DNA from: Bacillus_BD oryzisoli_A
GTDB lineage: Bacteria; Bacillota; Bacilli; Bacillales; Cytobacillaceae
Direction: 5' to 3'
Length of the DNA: 64,000 nt
Assembly (NCBI RefSeq): GCF_043641075.1
Contig: NZ_JBHZRC010000011.1
Span: 62,001-126,000 of the forward strand
Shown here: in pieces, positions 53,935 to 62,397 of the stretch
Position numbering within the stretch: the stretch's first letter is position 1
Layout of the letters: the number at the start of each line of letters is the position of its first letter
Program-made: the position numbers and the translations under genes
The notes under the pieces: generated by a model
The model's input: only the letters and a program-made list of their open reading frames with translations
Told to the model about the DNA's origin: nothing
Databases searched by the model: none

Positions 53935-55785
53935 TTGGCAGAGAAAAAGATAGTTGTCATCGGTGCGGGTTATGCCGGTGTACATGCAGCCAAAAAACTT
54001 GCAAAGAAATATAAACGTGACGATTCAGTATCAATTACATTAATTGATCGCCATTCATACCATGTAATGATGACAGAGCTTCATGAAGTTGCTGCAAATC
54101 GTGTTGAACCGAAAGATATCCAATTTGATTTACGCAGACTGTTTAACCGTACAAAAGTTAAGTTAGTGACAGATAACGTAAAGAAAGTTGATCATGATAA
54201 AAAGGTAATCACAACAGAGCACGGCTCTTATCCATATGATTATGTAGTTTTAGCAATGGGCGGCGAGGCAAATGACTTTGGAACACCTGGTGTCGGCGAG
54301 CATGGTTTCACGCTTTGGTCATGGGAAGCAGCTGTAAGATTACGTGAGCATATCGAGCATACAGTACGCAAGGCAGCGAATGTTCAAGATCCAGCAACAC
54401 GTAAAGCCATGCTGACTTTTACTGTCTGCGGTTCCGGTTTTACTGGAATTGAAATGGTCGGTGAATTAATTGAGTGGAAAACAGGGCTTGCGAGAGAATA
54501 CAAGCTGGATGAAGAGGATTTTACATTATACGTAGTAGAAGCTGCACCAACCATTTTAAATATGCTTGATCGTACAGATGCGGATAAAGCTGAACGCTAT
54601 TTAGTAAAACAAGGTGTAAAAATCTTAAAGAACGCACCAATTGTTGAAGTAAAAGCTGAATCCATTGTATTAAAGTCAGGCGAAGAAATTCCAACACATA
54701 CATTAATTTGGACTGCTGGTGTTAAAGCTAACTCCGATACAAAGGATTACGGAATGTCATCAGGCCGTGCTGGGCGCTTAATCGTTAACGAGTACATGGA
54801 AGCTGAAGGCAAAAAAGACACATATGTTGTCGGTGACTTAGCTTATTATGAAGAAGATGGCAAGCCGATTCCGCAAATCGTTGAAGCAGCTGAACAAACA
54901 GGTGCAACAGCAGCGAAAAACATCATTGCTGCAATCAGCGGCGGGGAAAAGACGGCATTCCATGGTAAATACCATGGTACGATGGTTTCAATCGGCGGAA
55001 GATATGGTGTAGCAAACCTAAGCGGTATGCGTCTAAGCGGCTGGTTAGCAAACTTCATGAAGCATATGGTTAATATCTATTATTTCCTAACAATCGGAAG
55101 CGGATATTATATTTGGCAATATATTAAGCATGAGATTTTTCATACAAAGGACAAACGAAATATCTTCCGTGATGTAACAACACGCTACGGAAACGTTATT
55201 TGGAGCTTCCCATTACGTCTATTCCTAGGTTGGTTCTGGATTGAAGAAGGCGGTAAGAAGATTTTCGGTGAAACAAACTGGGCAGCAGGCAAATTTAGTG
55301 TTGGTGATGATTCTTGGCTTGTAAGTGAATCTGTAAAAATGCCTTTCGAATGGTTACAAACTGCAACAACAGGTGCCAGTGCAGCCGCAGAAGGCGCTTC
55401 TGAAACGACTACCGTAGTTGCTCCTACTGTATTACAATCAATGCCAGATTGGTTTGCAGCAATCATGAAGCTTATGATGCCAACTCCAGAAGTGGCAATT
55501 GCAATGCAGCAGATGGTTGGTTTTGCAGAATTTATTATGGGTATTGCACTTGTACTTGGGCTTTTCACTTGGCTTTTCAATTTTGTAAGCATCAGTATGC
55601 TAATAATGTTTACTTTAACAGCTATGCTTGGCTGGGATAAATTCTGGGCGTTACCTGCTTCTTTCGCATTAATGAACGGTGCTGGAAGATTCCTTGGTTT
55701 AGATTACTATGTATTACCAGCTTTAGCAAAAGGGCTTGGCGGATGGTGGTACGGTAAAGAACGTTCTATCTACAAGGATAAATAA
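53935..55785 (+). CDS. ndh2: Type II NADH dehydrogenase with C-terminal membrane domain (Ndh2)
   Basis: NADH:quinone oxidoreductase of 616-619 residues, much longer than ordinary Ndh (about 400). FAD motif VVIGAGYAGVHAAKKL, NAD motif TVCGSGFTGIEMVGEL, second FAD motif TYVVGDLAYY. From about 410 a membrane extension follows with DoxX-like RLFLGWFWIEEGGKK and helices to the end, as in the Listeria extracellular electron transfer Ndh2. A loop rich in Ala/Thr (about 480-500) interrupts it. TTG 53935 has better spacing from AGAGGGGA than ATG 53926, which is only two bases away; either start is possible. Confidence 0.9.
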   Translation: MAEKKIVVIGAGYAGVHAAKKLAKKYKRDDSVSITLIDRHSYHVMMTELHEVAANRVEPKDIQFDLRRLFNRTKVKLVTDNVKKVDHDKKVITTEHGSYPYDYVVLAMGGEANDFGTPGVGEHGFTLWSWEAAVRLREHIEHTVRKAANVQDPATRKAMLTFTVCGSGFTGIEMVGELIEWKTGLAREYKLDEEDFTLYVVEAAPTILNMLDRTDADKAERYLVKQGVKILKNAPIVEVKAESIVLKSGEEIPTHTLIWTAGVKANSDTKDYGMSSGRAGRLIVNEYMEAEGKKDTYVVGDLAYYEEDGKPIPQIVEAAEQTGATAAKNIIAAISGGEKTAFHGKYHGTMVSIGGRYGVANLSGMRLSGWLANFMKHMVNIYYFLTIGSGYYIWQYIKHEIFHTKDKRNIFRDVTTRYGNVIWSFPLRLFLGWFWIEEGGKKIFGETNWAAGKFSVGDDSWLVSESVKMPFEWLQTATTGASAAAEGASETTTVVAPTVLQSMPDWFAAIMKLMMPTPEVAIAMQQMVGFAEFIMGIALVLGLFTWLFNFVSISMLIMFTLTAMLGWDKFWALPASFALMNGAGRFLGLDYYVLPALAKGLGGWWYGKERSIYKDK

Positions 55786-55801
55786 AATAGATCAACAGAG
55801 T

Positions 55802-55833
55802 AAAGCGTGAGGTATTTATGTCTCGCGCTTTAT
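55802..55833 (+). terminator. Hairpin after ndh2
   Basis: AAAGCGTGAG pairs with CTCGCGCTTT; the T-run is short (TATTATCTTT), so partial readthrough to eetA is possible. Confidence 0.6.
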
Positions 55834-55918
55834 TATCTTTACATAATAAATATCTTTTGTTACTGCAGGCTGATGGTTATACTATACGGTAGCAATTATT
55901 GATAAGGAGTGAAAAGAA

Positions 55919-56365
55919 TTGAAGGGATTTTCCTCCATGATTAAGCGATGGGATATTATTGTAACTCTCGTTCTTGTGCTGCTTTCTTTTCTTCCTGCTG
56001 CTTTATTTAGTTACCAACAGGCCGAGAAAAGCAATGCTGTTCAAGGTGACGGTACAGGTGAGCCTCCGGTTTATGTTGCGGTCATTTCCGTCAACAATGA
56101 GGAAGTCAAACGGATTACTCTAACGGGGAATACGAAAAATGAAGTATTTGATGTGTTCAGTTCGGACAAAGATTATAATACGGTAGAGGTAAGGGGCGAG
56201 GAGATCCGTATCAAGGGAGCAAACTGTGCGGATCAGGTTTGTGTTCAATTCGGGTTTCTTTCCAAGCCTGGTGAAACGGCCGTTTGTCTGCCGCATAATT
56301 TTATCATAGAAATTGAATCTATCGGTGGTTCAGCAATCGAGGATGAACCGATTATCAGTTCATAG
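55919..56365 (+). CDS. eetA: NusG domain II protein, EetA-like
   Basis: Membrane-anchored protein of 148 residues: one N-terminal helix, then an extracellular NusG-II domain with GANCADQVCVQFGFLSKPG and CLPHNFIIEIE. Cys pair C-x4-C and a third Cys are conserved in type. TTG 55919 is used because AAGGAGTG lies 9 bases upstream; the ATG at 55937 is too far. EetA/EetB are thought to pass electrons from quinol to flavin in Listeria. Confidence 0.85.
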   Translation: MKGFSSMIKRWDIIVTLVLVLLSFLPAALFSYQQAEKSNAVQGDGTGEPPVYVAVISVNNEEVKRITLTGNTKNEVFDVFSSDKDYNTVEVRGEEIRIKGANCADQVCVQFGFLSKPGETAVCLPHNFIIEIESIGGSAIEDEPIISS

Positions 56366-56380
56366 ATTGAGGTATATAAA

Positions 56381-56905
56381 ATGACAAAAAATCAGCGCAT
56401 TGTATACATAGCCTTATTAGCGGCTCAAGCTGTCATTATTAGCATACTCGAACGGGCCATTCCCTTTCCCTTTGCCATTGCTCCTGGGGCTAAATTAGGT
56501 ATGGCTAATATTATCACTTGTATGGCTCTATACACCCTGTCGGTAAAGGATGTCACAAAAGTAGTGTTAATTCGCATTACCCTTTCTGCTTTATTAGGCG
56601 GCAACCTGTCATCCTTTATGTACAGTGCATCCGGTGCAATCTTGAGCTTATTGGGAATGATTCTCGTTAAACAATTAGGACCATCACGGATTAGTTTAAT
56701 CGGAGTAAGTGTGGCAGGCGCCATCATGCATAATGTCGGGCAGCTGTTGATTGCCAGCTGGATTGCTCAAACATGGACTGTGTTACTTTACTTACCAGTT
56801 ATGTCCTTTATCGGCATCCTGTCTGGAATCGCGATTGGCATTATCGCTAATTATCTTCTGACACATGTAGAGAAGTTAGTTTATTATCGGTATTTGAATG
56901 AATAG
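56381..56905 (+). CDS. eetB: Gx transporter family membrane protein, EetB-like
   Basis: Membrane protein of 174 residues and five to six helices, of the heptaprenyl diphosphate synthase component I/Gx family (PFPFAIAPGAKLGMANIITCMALY, SASGAILSLLGM, HNVGQLLIASW). Partner of EetA in the electron transfer locus. 15 bases after eetA. Confidence 0.85.
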   Translation: MTKNQRIVYIALLAAQAVIISILERAIPFPFAIAPGAKLGMANIITCMALYTLSVKDVTKVVLIRITLSALLGGNLSSFMYSASGAILSLLGMILVKQLGPSRISLIGVSVAGAIMHNVGQLLIASWIAQTWTVLLYLPVMSFIGILSGIAIGIIANYLLTHVEKLVYYRYLNE

Positions 56906-56917
56906 AAGGTTTGTGCA

Positions 56918-56946
56918 AGGCTCCTGAGTTACTTGGGGCCTTTTTG
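56918..56946 (+). terminator. Terminator after eetB
   Basis: AGGCTCC pairs with GGGGCCT, followed by TTTTG. Confidence 0.65.
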
Positions 56947-56963
56947 CGTTTTGGGGTGCTTGA

Positions 56964-57283
56964 TGAAGGATAAAAGGAGAGAGTAAGCTTCGAAAATGTC
57001 TTTCATAAGGGTTCTGAAGGACAACAAGGAGTGGGTGAGTCAGAAAGATGTCTTTCATAAGGGTTCTGAAGGACAACAAGGAGTGAGTAAGTCGGAGAAA
57101 TGTCTTTCATAAGGGTTCTGAAGGACAACAAGGAGTGAGTGAGCCAGAGAAATGTCCTTCATAAGGGTTCTGAAGGACAACAAGGAGTGAGTAAGTCGAA
57201 GAAATGTCCTTCATAAGGGTTCTGAAGGACAACAAGGAGTGAGTGAGCCAGAGAAATGTCCTTCATAAGGGTTCTGAAGGACA
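56964..57283. repeat. 52-bp tandem repeat array 2
   Basis: Units begin (ATGTC) at 56996, 57048, 57100, 57152, 57204 and 57256, exactly 52 bases apart, with a partial one before. Core GTCcTTCATAAGGGTTCTGAAGGAC folds as a hairpin (GTCCTTCA/TGAAGGAC); the spacer AACAAGGAGTGAGTGAGCC differs from array 1, although period and core are the same. Confidence 0.9.
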
Positions 57284-57354
57284 AATAAGTTTGACTAGGC
57301 TTGGATTATGTCCTTTATCCAATTTCTTAAGGATAAAAAACGAAAGCCCTACAT

Positions 57355-57387
57355 AAAAAAGTCCTTCATCATATTAATGAAGGACTA
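57355..57387 (-). terminator. Terminator of pepT
   Basis: On the minus strand AGTCCTTCAT pairs with ATGAAGGACT, followed by TTTTTT. The arms are the same bases as the hairpin core of the adjacent 52-bp repeats. Confidence 0.85.
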
Positions 57388-57438
57388 CGCTTTTAATAAA
57401 GAGATCTCACAATTATTTCCCGTGCAATGATTAAGCTG

Positions 57439-58680
57439 TTACTTCTTCTCAATTCCAGCTGCAGTCAGCTTGATTATCTCAACAATCACCTTTGCCGCCA
57501 AAACCATATTTTCTACGGATACGTATTCAAAGCGGCCGTGGAAGTTCTCGCCACCTGCAAAAATATTTGGTGTCGGCAGTCCCATATAAGATAGCTGTGA
57601 GCCATCTGTTCCTCCGCGAATCGGCTTTACGATTGGCTTGATGCCAAGATTCTCCATAGCCTGATAGGCAACATCCACAATTTCCTTAACGGGTTCAATT
57701 TTTTCACCCATATTATAATATTGATCATTTAACTCGAGCTGCACTCGTTCCTCGCCATATTGCTTACGGATCTCATCCACAAGTGAAACGACGGTCTCTT
57801 TCCGAGCTTCAAACTTTTCGCGGTCATGATCCCGAATGATGTAATGAAGGACCGTTTCTTCAACATCGCCATGGAAGGAAAGGAGATGATAAAAGCCTTC
57901 ATAGCCTTCAGTATGCTCTGGCGCTTCATTGACTGGAAGTCGGCTGTTATAATCCATCGCCATCTTTGTTGAATTGACCATTTTCCCTTTAGCGGATCCA
58001 GGATGAACGTTTGTGCCCTTGAACGTTATTTTAGCAGCGGCTGCATTGAAGCTTTCGTATTCCAACTCACCTAGCGGACCGCCGTCAACTGTATAGGCAT
58101 GCGAGGCGTTAAAGGCTTCAACATTAAATTTATGCGGGCCTCTGCCAATTTCCTCATCCGGTGTAAAAGCAACCCGGACCTTACCATGCTCAATCTCAGG
58201 ATGCTGAATGAGGTAGTCCATTGCCGTCATAATTTCTGCAATTCCGGCTTTATCATCTGCGCCAAGCAGGGTTGTTCCATCTGTTGTGATAAGTGTATGT
58301 CCTATGTAATTAGCTAATTCAGGGAATTGCCCTGGTGTAAGCTTGATTTGTAAAGACTCATTTAATACAATTTCGTTTCCATCATAGTTCTCGACAAGTT
58401 GTGGCTTTACGTCTTTGCCGGTAAAGTCAGTGGCTGTATCTACATGGGATAAAAATCCGATTGTCGGAACCTGCTTTTCTGTATTAGCTGGAAGGGTAGC
58501 CATGACATAACCGTTTTCATCAATCGTTACCTCTTCCATGCCGATTGCCTTTAACTCGTCAACCAGCATATTAGCCAGTGTCAGCTGCCCGGGTGTGGAT
58601 GGACAGTTTTCATTATCTGCGTTTGACTGGGTATCCACTTTAACATAGGAAGTAAATCGTTTAATCATATCATCCTTCAT
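57439..58680 (-). CDS. pepT: Peptidase T (tripeptidase)
   Basis: Zinc aminotripeptidase of 413 residues, M20 family. Metal and catalytic residues in GFLSHVDTATDF, TLLGADDKAGIA, FTPDEEIGRGPHKF, YTVDGGPLGELEYESFNA and FAGGENFHGRFE. ATG 58680 chosen (AGGAGT 9 bases before). Cytosolic; releases the N-terminal residue of tripeptides. Confidence 0.95.
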   Translation of the reverse strand: MKDDMIKRFTSYVKVDTQSNADNENCPSTPGQLTLANMLVDELKAIGMEEVTIDENGYVMATLPANTEKQVPTIGFLSHVDTATDFTGKDVKPQLVENYDGNEIVLNESLQIKLTPGQFPELANYIGHTLITTDGTTLLGADDKAGIAEIMTAMDYLIQHPEIEHGKVRVAFTPDEEIGRGPHKFNVEAFNASHAYTVDGGPLGELEYESFNAAAAKITFKGTNVHPGSAKGKMVNSTKMAMDYNSRLPVNEAPEHTEGYEGFYHLLSFHGDVEETVLHYIIRDHDREKFEARKETVVSLVDEIRKQYGEERVQLELNDQYYNMGEKIEPVKEIVDVAYQAMENLGIKPIVKPIRGGTDGSQLSYMGLPTPNIFAGGENFHGRFEYVSVENMVLAAKVIVEIIKLTAAGIEKK

Positions 58681-58742
58681 CGACATCAACTCCTATTATC
58701 TAATAGTAATACTATATCACCTTTTTGTTAAAATATGAAAAA

Positions 58743-58803
58743 AGTGCCAGGTACCACAGATGGACAATGTATCGTACTTTGTCCTTTTGTGGTGCCTGAC
58801 ACC
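58743..58803. repeat. Dispersed palindromic repeat, GGTGTCAGGCACC family, copy 3
   Basis: Arms AGTGCCAGGTACCACA and TGTGGTGCCTGACACC with inner GGACAATG and CTTTGTCC, touching the symporter stop codon; probable terminator of that gene. Confidence 0.7.
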
Positions 58804-60057
58804 CTAAATTGGTAGTGTTTTTTTGAGCCAGTTTTTGCCTTCGACGAGACGGGTTACCATCATGGCGCAGACGGTGTTGCCTGTTGAATTAAGAAGGGTT
58901 GCCGGTGCATCGATAATCGTACTGATGACAGCGATGATTGGCAGTACCTCAGGCGGGAATCCGAATACGCTGAGAATCAGCATTTCTCCGATCATACCTC
59001 CCCCTGGAATAGCACCCATTACGGCACCAACGAGGAAGGAAACACCAATGATGCTGACAATGCTTGAAATGCTGGTCATGTCCCTGCCGAATAAGCTGAA
59101 TAAGAAAACAATTTTTAGGACTCCACCAAACACTGAGCCGTCCTTATGAGTATTGGCGCCGAGTGGAATAATCGTTTCGGCAATATCATTCGGTACACCC
59201 ATCTTTTTCACTGCAGCAAGGTTAATCGGGATACATGCAGCACTCGAGCAGGTGGCAATCGCTGAAATAGACGGTGTAATGGCATTTCTCCAAAAAACGC
59301 TAATTCCTTCCCTGCCACCCGAAATAAAGGCATAAAGGGTAAAGAAACCAAAGTAATAAATAATAGAAAGAATTAAATAGAGGACAAATGCTCTTACATA
59401 GCCTTCTAAGATTTGCGGTCCAAGCTCACCAATAATGGCCGCGAAGTAACAGCCAAGTCCAATCGGGGCATAATACATAAGGATGGAGACCATTTTCATC
59501 ATCACAGCTGAACCAGCTGTTAATAGGTTTGAAACAGGCTTTGCTTTTTCACCGACTAGAGCTGTTGCGAGTCCGAAGATCAGTGAGAATATGATTAATT
59601 GCAGCATATTGCTTTTTGAAAAAAGGAATTGAAAATCACCAACGGTAAAGGTATTAACCAATTGGGCGAGAAGTGATACTTCTTCGGTAGGTTCTTCAGC
59701 TGTTATCGTATCCATAAGTTCCTTGATATGTAAGGTATCTGCATTCTCTAGCGGGTTCATGATACTTGTACCGGTAAAGCCGAGGACGGCAGAAATAGCA
59801 GCTGTCAAAAGAAACACGAGAAAAATACTGCCCATGATTTTTCCGAGCCGTTTCATTCCATTCATATTTGCAATAGCAGAAGCGATGCTGAAAAAGACAA
59901 GCGGGACAATAATTGTAAACATTAAATTAAGAAATAAATCTCCGAATGGCTTAACGACAACCGCTTTAGGACCAAAAATGAGTCCAGCTATCCCTCCAAT
60001 GATAATTGCTCCTAATAGAATCAGAGATGCTTTATAGCTGTTGAAAAGATTCCTCAT
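58804..60057 (-). CDS. Dicarboxylate/amino acid:cation symporter (DAACS)
   Basis: Symporter of 417 residues taking up glutamate, aspartate or C4-dicarboxylates with Na+ or H+. Helical hairpins carry the serine-rich ATCSSAACIPINL, PLGANTHKDGSVFGG and GIPGGGMIGE-like (AIPGGGMIGEM) and DAPATLLNSTGNTV motifs. ATG 60057 is used, AAGGAAG upstream; the frame from 60102 has no site. Confidence 0.88.
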   Translation of the reverse strand: MRNLFNSYKASLILLGAIIIGGIAGLIFGPKAVVVKPFGDLFLNLMFTIIVPLVFFSIASAIANMNGMKRLGKIMGSIFLVFLLTAAISAVLGFTGTSIMNPLENADTLHIKELMDTITAEEPTEEVSLLAQLVNTFTVGDFQFLFSKSNMLQLIIFSLIFGLATALVGEKAKPVSNLLTAGSAVMMKMVSILMYYAPIGLGCYFAAIIGELGPQILEGYVRAFVLYLILSIIYYFGFFTLYAFISGGREGISVFWRNAITPSISAIATCSSAACIPINLAAVKKMGVPNDIAETIIPLGANTHKDGSVFGGVLKIVFLFSLFGRDMTSISSIVSIIGVSFLVGAVMGAIPGGGMIGEMLILSVFGFPPEVLPIIAVISTIIDAPATLLNSTGNTVCAMMVTRLVEGKNWLKKTLPI

Positions 60058-60233
60058 AACTAGACGACTTCCTTTACTAAAATAATAGAATGAATGAATC
60101 AACTATATTATGAGGTTTCTAAAATTACATTACAATAACATCCGAATGAAAATAGAGCGTTTTATTTTACTTTTTAATTGGGAAGAATTAAGGTTAAAGA
60201 AGACTTAATTCAATAAAGAAAGGGTGGATACAT

Positions 60234-60800
60234 ATGTACGAAATAGCTATTATTGGTGGAGGCCCTGCAGGGGGAAGCGCGGCGTTATTTGCTGCAAAGG
60301 CAGGAAAGAAAACACTTTTACTTGATTCAAATAAAAGCATGACAGCAAGAGCTTGGATGGAAAACCATTACAGCGTTGAAGCGATTGCAGGACCGGACAT
60401 GCTTGAAGTCGGAAAAAAACAAGCAGAAAAATTCGGCGCTGAAATCAAAGAAGAAACAGTTACGAATATTACTGGTGAAGCAGGCTCATTTGTCATTGAA
60501 ACTGAAAGCGGTTCTAAATATGAAGCAGGACATATCGTTATTGCAACAGGTGCTTTAACAAATCTTGCTGAAGGCTTAGGAATTGAAACAAAAGAGCACA
60601 GAGAGCCAAGATTTAAAACAGCTATCGTTGTTAATGCAGACGGTGAAACAAATAGAAAGGGAATTTGGGCTGCTGGTGTAGCTGCAGGAGTAAGTGCACA
60701 TACCATTGTAACAGCTGGTGACGGTGCCCGCGTTACAATTAATGTAATCAGTGAACTAAATGGTGAACGCTATGTTGACCATGATGTATTAAAAGCCTAA
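60234..60800 (+). CDS. Short FAD-dependent oxidoreductase, TrxB-like half
   Basis: Protein of 188 residues with the FAD part only of a thioredoxin reductase-like enzyme: IAIIGGGPAGGSAALFAAKAGKKTLLLD, then IVIATGALTNL and GIWAAGVAAG (second FAD motif). The NADPH-binding domain and the CxxC pair are missing; the two FAD halves join directly. Function unknown; it may need a partner reductase. RBS AAAGGGTGG. Confidence 0.75.
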   Translation: MYEIAIIGGGPAGGSAALFAAKAGKKTLLLDSNKSMTARAWMENHYSVEAIAGPDMLEVGKKQAEKFGAEIKEETVTNITGEAGSFVIETESGSKYEAGHIVIATGALTNLAEGLGIETKEHREPRFKTAIVVNADGETNRKGIWAAGVAAGVSAHTIVTAGDGARVTINVISELNGERYVDHDVLKA

Positions 60801-60883
60801 TAGGGCAGGCATTTCAAACAAGAGCAAAAGCGACGTATTGTCTGTCTTCGAATAATAGTATTCTAAAAAAATATTTATAGTAG

Positions 60884-60920
60884 AAAAGTCTTGTCATTTT
60901 CAGTTGACAAGGCTTTTTTT
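60884..60920 (+). terminator. Terminator
   Basis: AAAAGTCTTGTCA pairs with TTGACAAGGCTTTT, followed by TTT. Confidence 0.85.
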
Positions 60921-60997
60921 ATGGTATAAATGTTAACTATTGAATAACAATACCGATGAAAAAGACCATGATAGAAAGCATAAAGTGAGGTGGACAA

Positions 60998-61753
60998 ATG
61001 CGCTTAAGTAATAATCAAATCGCAAGAATCGTAGAGCTTTGTTTGCTTGCTGGTGAAATTATGATCAAGAGCGGGGCGGAAACCAGTCGTGTCGAGGATA
61101 CAATGATGAGAATAGCAGCATCCTTTGGTGTTCCTGAGGCACAGAGCTTTGTCATCCCTACTGGAATTATCTTTTCCTCCAATCGAGAAGACCGCGCCAA
61201 GCTGGTCCGGGTTGCAGAGCGTTCAACCGATTTAGAAAAGGTGTCAATTGTAAACAGTATTTCCCGGCAAATAAGTAATGGAGAATTAACGGTTGAAGAG
61301 GCTTTGACAAAATTGAAAAAGGTTGCTAAAGCCGATTTATCGTACCCGTTGTGGTTGCAAATTCTTTGTGCAGCACTTGCCAGCGGCTGCTTTTTAATTA
61401 TGTTTCAAGGTGTTTGGCGAGATTTTATTCCGGCAATGATTGCCGGTGGAATTGGACATATGCTTTTTATTTATCTACACAAATACATAAAGGTAAAGTT
61501 TTTCGCTGAAGGTGTATCCTCCTTAGCTATTGGTTTGCTGGCGGCTTTAGCGATCTATAGCGGCTTCGGTACGAACATTGACACGATTATTATTTCATCT
61601 GTTATGCCACTCGTTCCAGGGCTATTGATTACGAATGCAGTACGTGATTTAATGGACGGTCATTTAATGTCTGCTCTTGCAAAGGGTGCAGATGCCTTTC
61701 TGACAGCTTTAGCGATTGGATCGGGAATTGCAGTTGTTGTTGCCTTTATTTAA
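60998..61753 (+). CDS. Threonine/serine exporter ThrE, N-terminal half (YjjP family)
   Basis: Membrane protein of 251 residues. The N-terminal cytoplasmic segment has LAGEIMIKSGAETSRVEDTMMRIA and FVIPTGIIFS, standard for ThrE/YjjP; about five helices follow. Together with the next gene it makes a split ThrE exporter; in E. coli YjjPB exports succinate. Confidence 0.88.
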   Translation: MRLSNNQIARIVELCLLAGEIMIKSGAETSRVEDTMMRIAASFGVPEAQSFVIPTGIIFSSNREDRAKLVRVAERSTDLEKVSIVNSISRQISNGELTVEEALTKLKKVAKADLSYPLWLQILCAALASGCFLIMFQGVWRDFIPAMIAGGIGHMLFIYLHKYIKVKFFAEGVSSLAIGLLAALAIYSGFGTNIDTIIISSVMPLVPGLLITNAVRDLMDGHLMSALAKGADAFLTALAIGSGIAVVVAFI

Positions 61754-61804
61754 CATTCAGCGAATAGGATCAATGACGACAAGGATAGAGAGGAGTCGGA
61801 TGAA

Positions 61805-62284
61805 ATGGCTGTTATTATCCAGCAGTTAGTTACAAGCTATATTGCCTCTGCTGCTTTTGGTTTGCTTTTCAATGTACCGAGGAAACAGCTGCTGCAAGGT
61901 GGATTGTCCGGGATGCTCGGTTGGATTTTCTACTTTCTGCTTGCTCAATATGGAATGAATGCCGAGCTCGCCTCTATTTTTGCCTCAATCATGATTGGCG
62001 GTATTGGCCAAGCCTTTGCAAAGGTGTATAAGCAGCCGGTCATCGTCTTTAATGTTTCGGGGATCATTCCACTGGTTCCCGGAGGCCTTGCATATGATGC
62101 GATGCGTCACTTTGTCAGTAATGATTATAATATTGCGATCCAGCTCGCTGCAAAAGCATTCCTCATTTCAGGTGGCATTGCGGCAGGCCTCGTCGTGTCA
62201 GAGGTGTTTACCCGAATTATTGTTCAAAGTCGCTTAAAAAAGGTAGAGGCGGCAAAGCCGGGGTCTATTTTTAAAAGACAGTAA
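61805..62284 (+). CDS. Threonine/serine exporter ThrE, C-terminal half (YjjB family)
   Basis: Membrane protein of 159 residues with four to five helices: FGLLFNVPRKQLLQGGLSGMLGW and IPLVPGGLAYDAMRHF are typical. Partner of the preceding gene, 51 bases apart; ATG 61805 behind GAGGAG. Confidence 0.88.
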   Translation: MAVIIQQLVTSYIASAAFGLLFNVPRKQLLQGGLSGMLGWIFYFLLAQYGMNAELASIFASIMIGGIGQAFAKVYKQPVIVFNVSGIIPLVPGGLAYDAMRHFVSNDYNIAIQLAAKAFLISGGIAAGLVVSEVFTRIIVQSRLKKVEAAKPGSIFKRQ

Positions 62285-62397
62285 TCTCATAAATGAAAAA
62301 GATGTTCTCTGACATGGGATTCCTCTAATTGGATAAGCTAATCATACGAGCTAGCATTCTATGCAGCTGGCAGTGGATTAGCTGGGAGTGATGGTAA

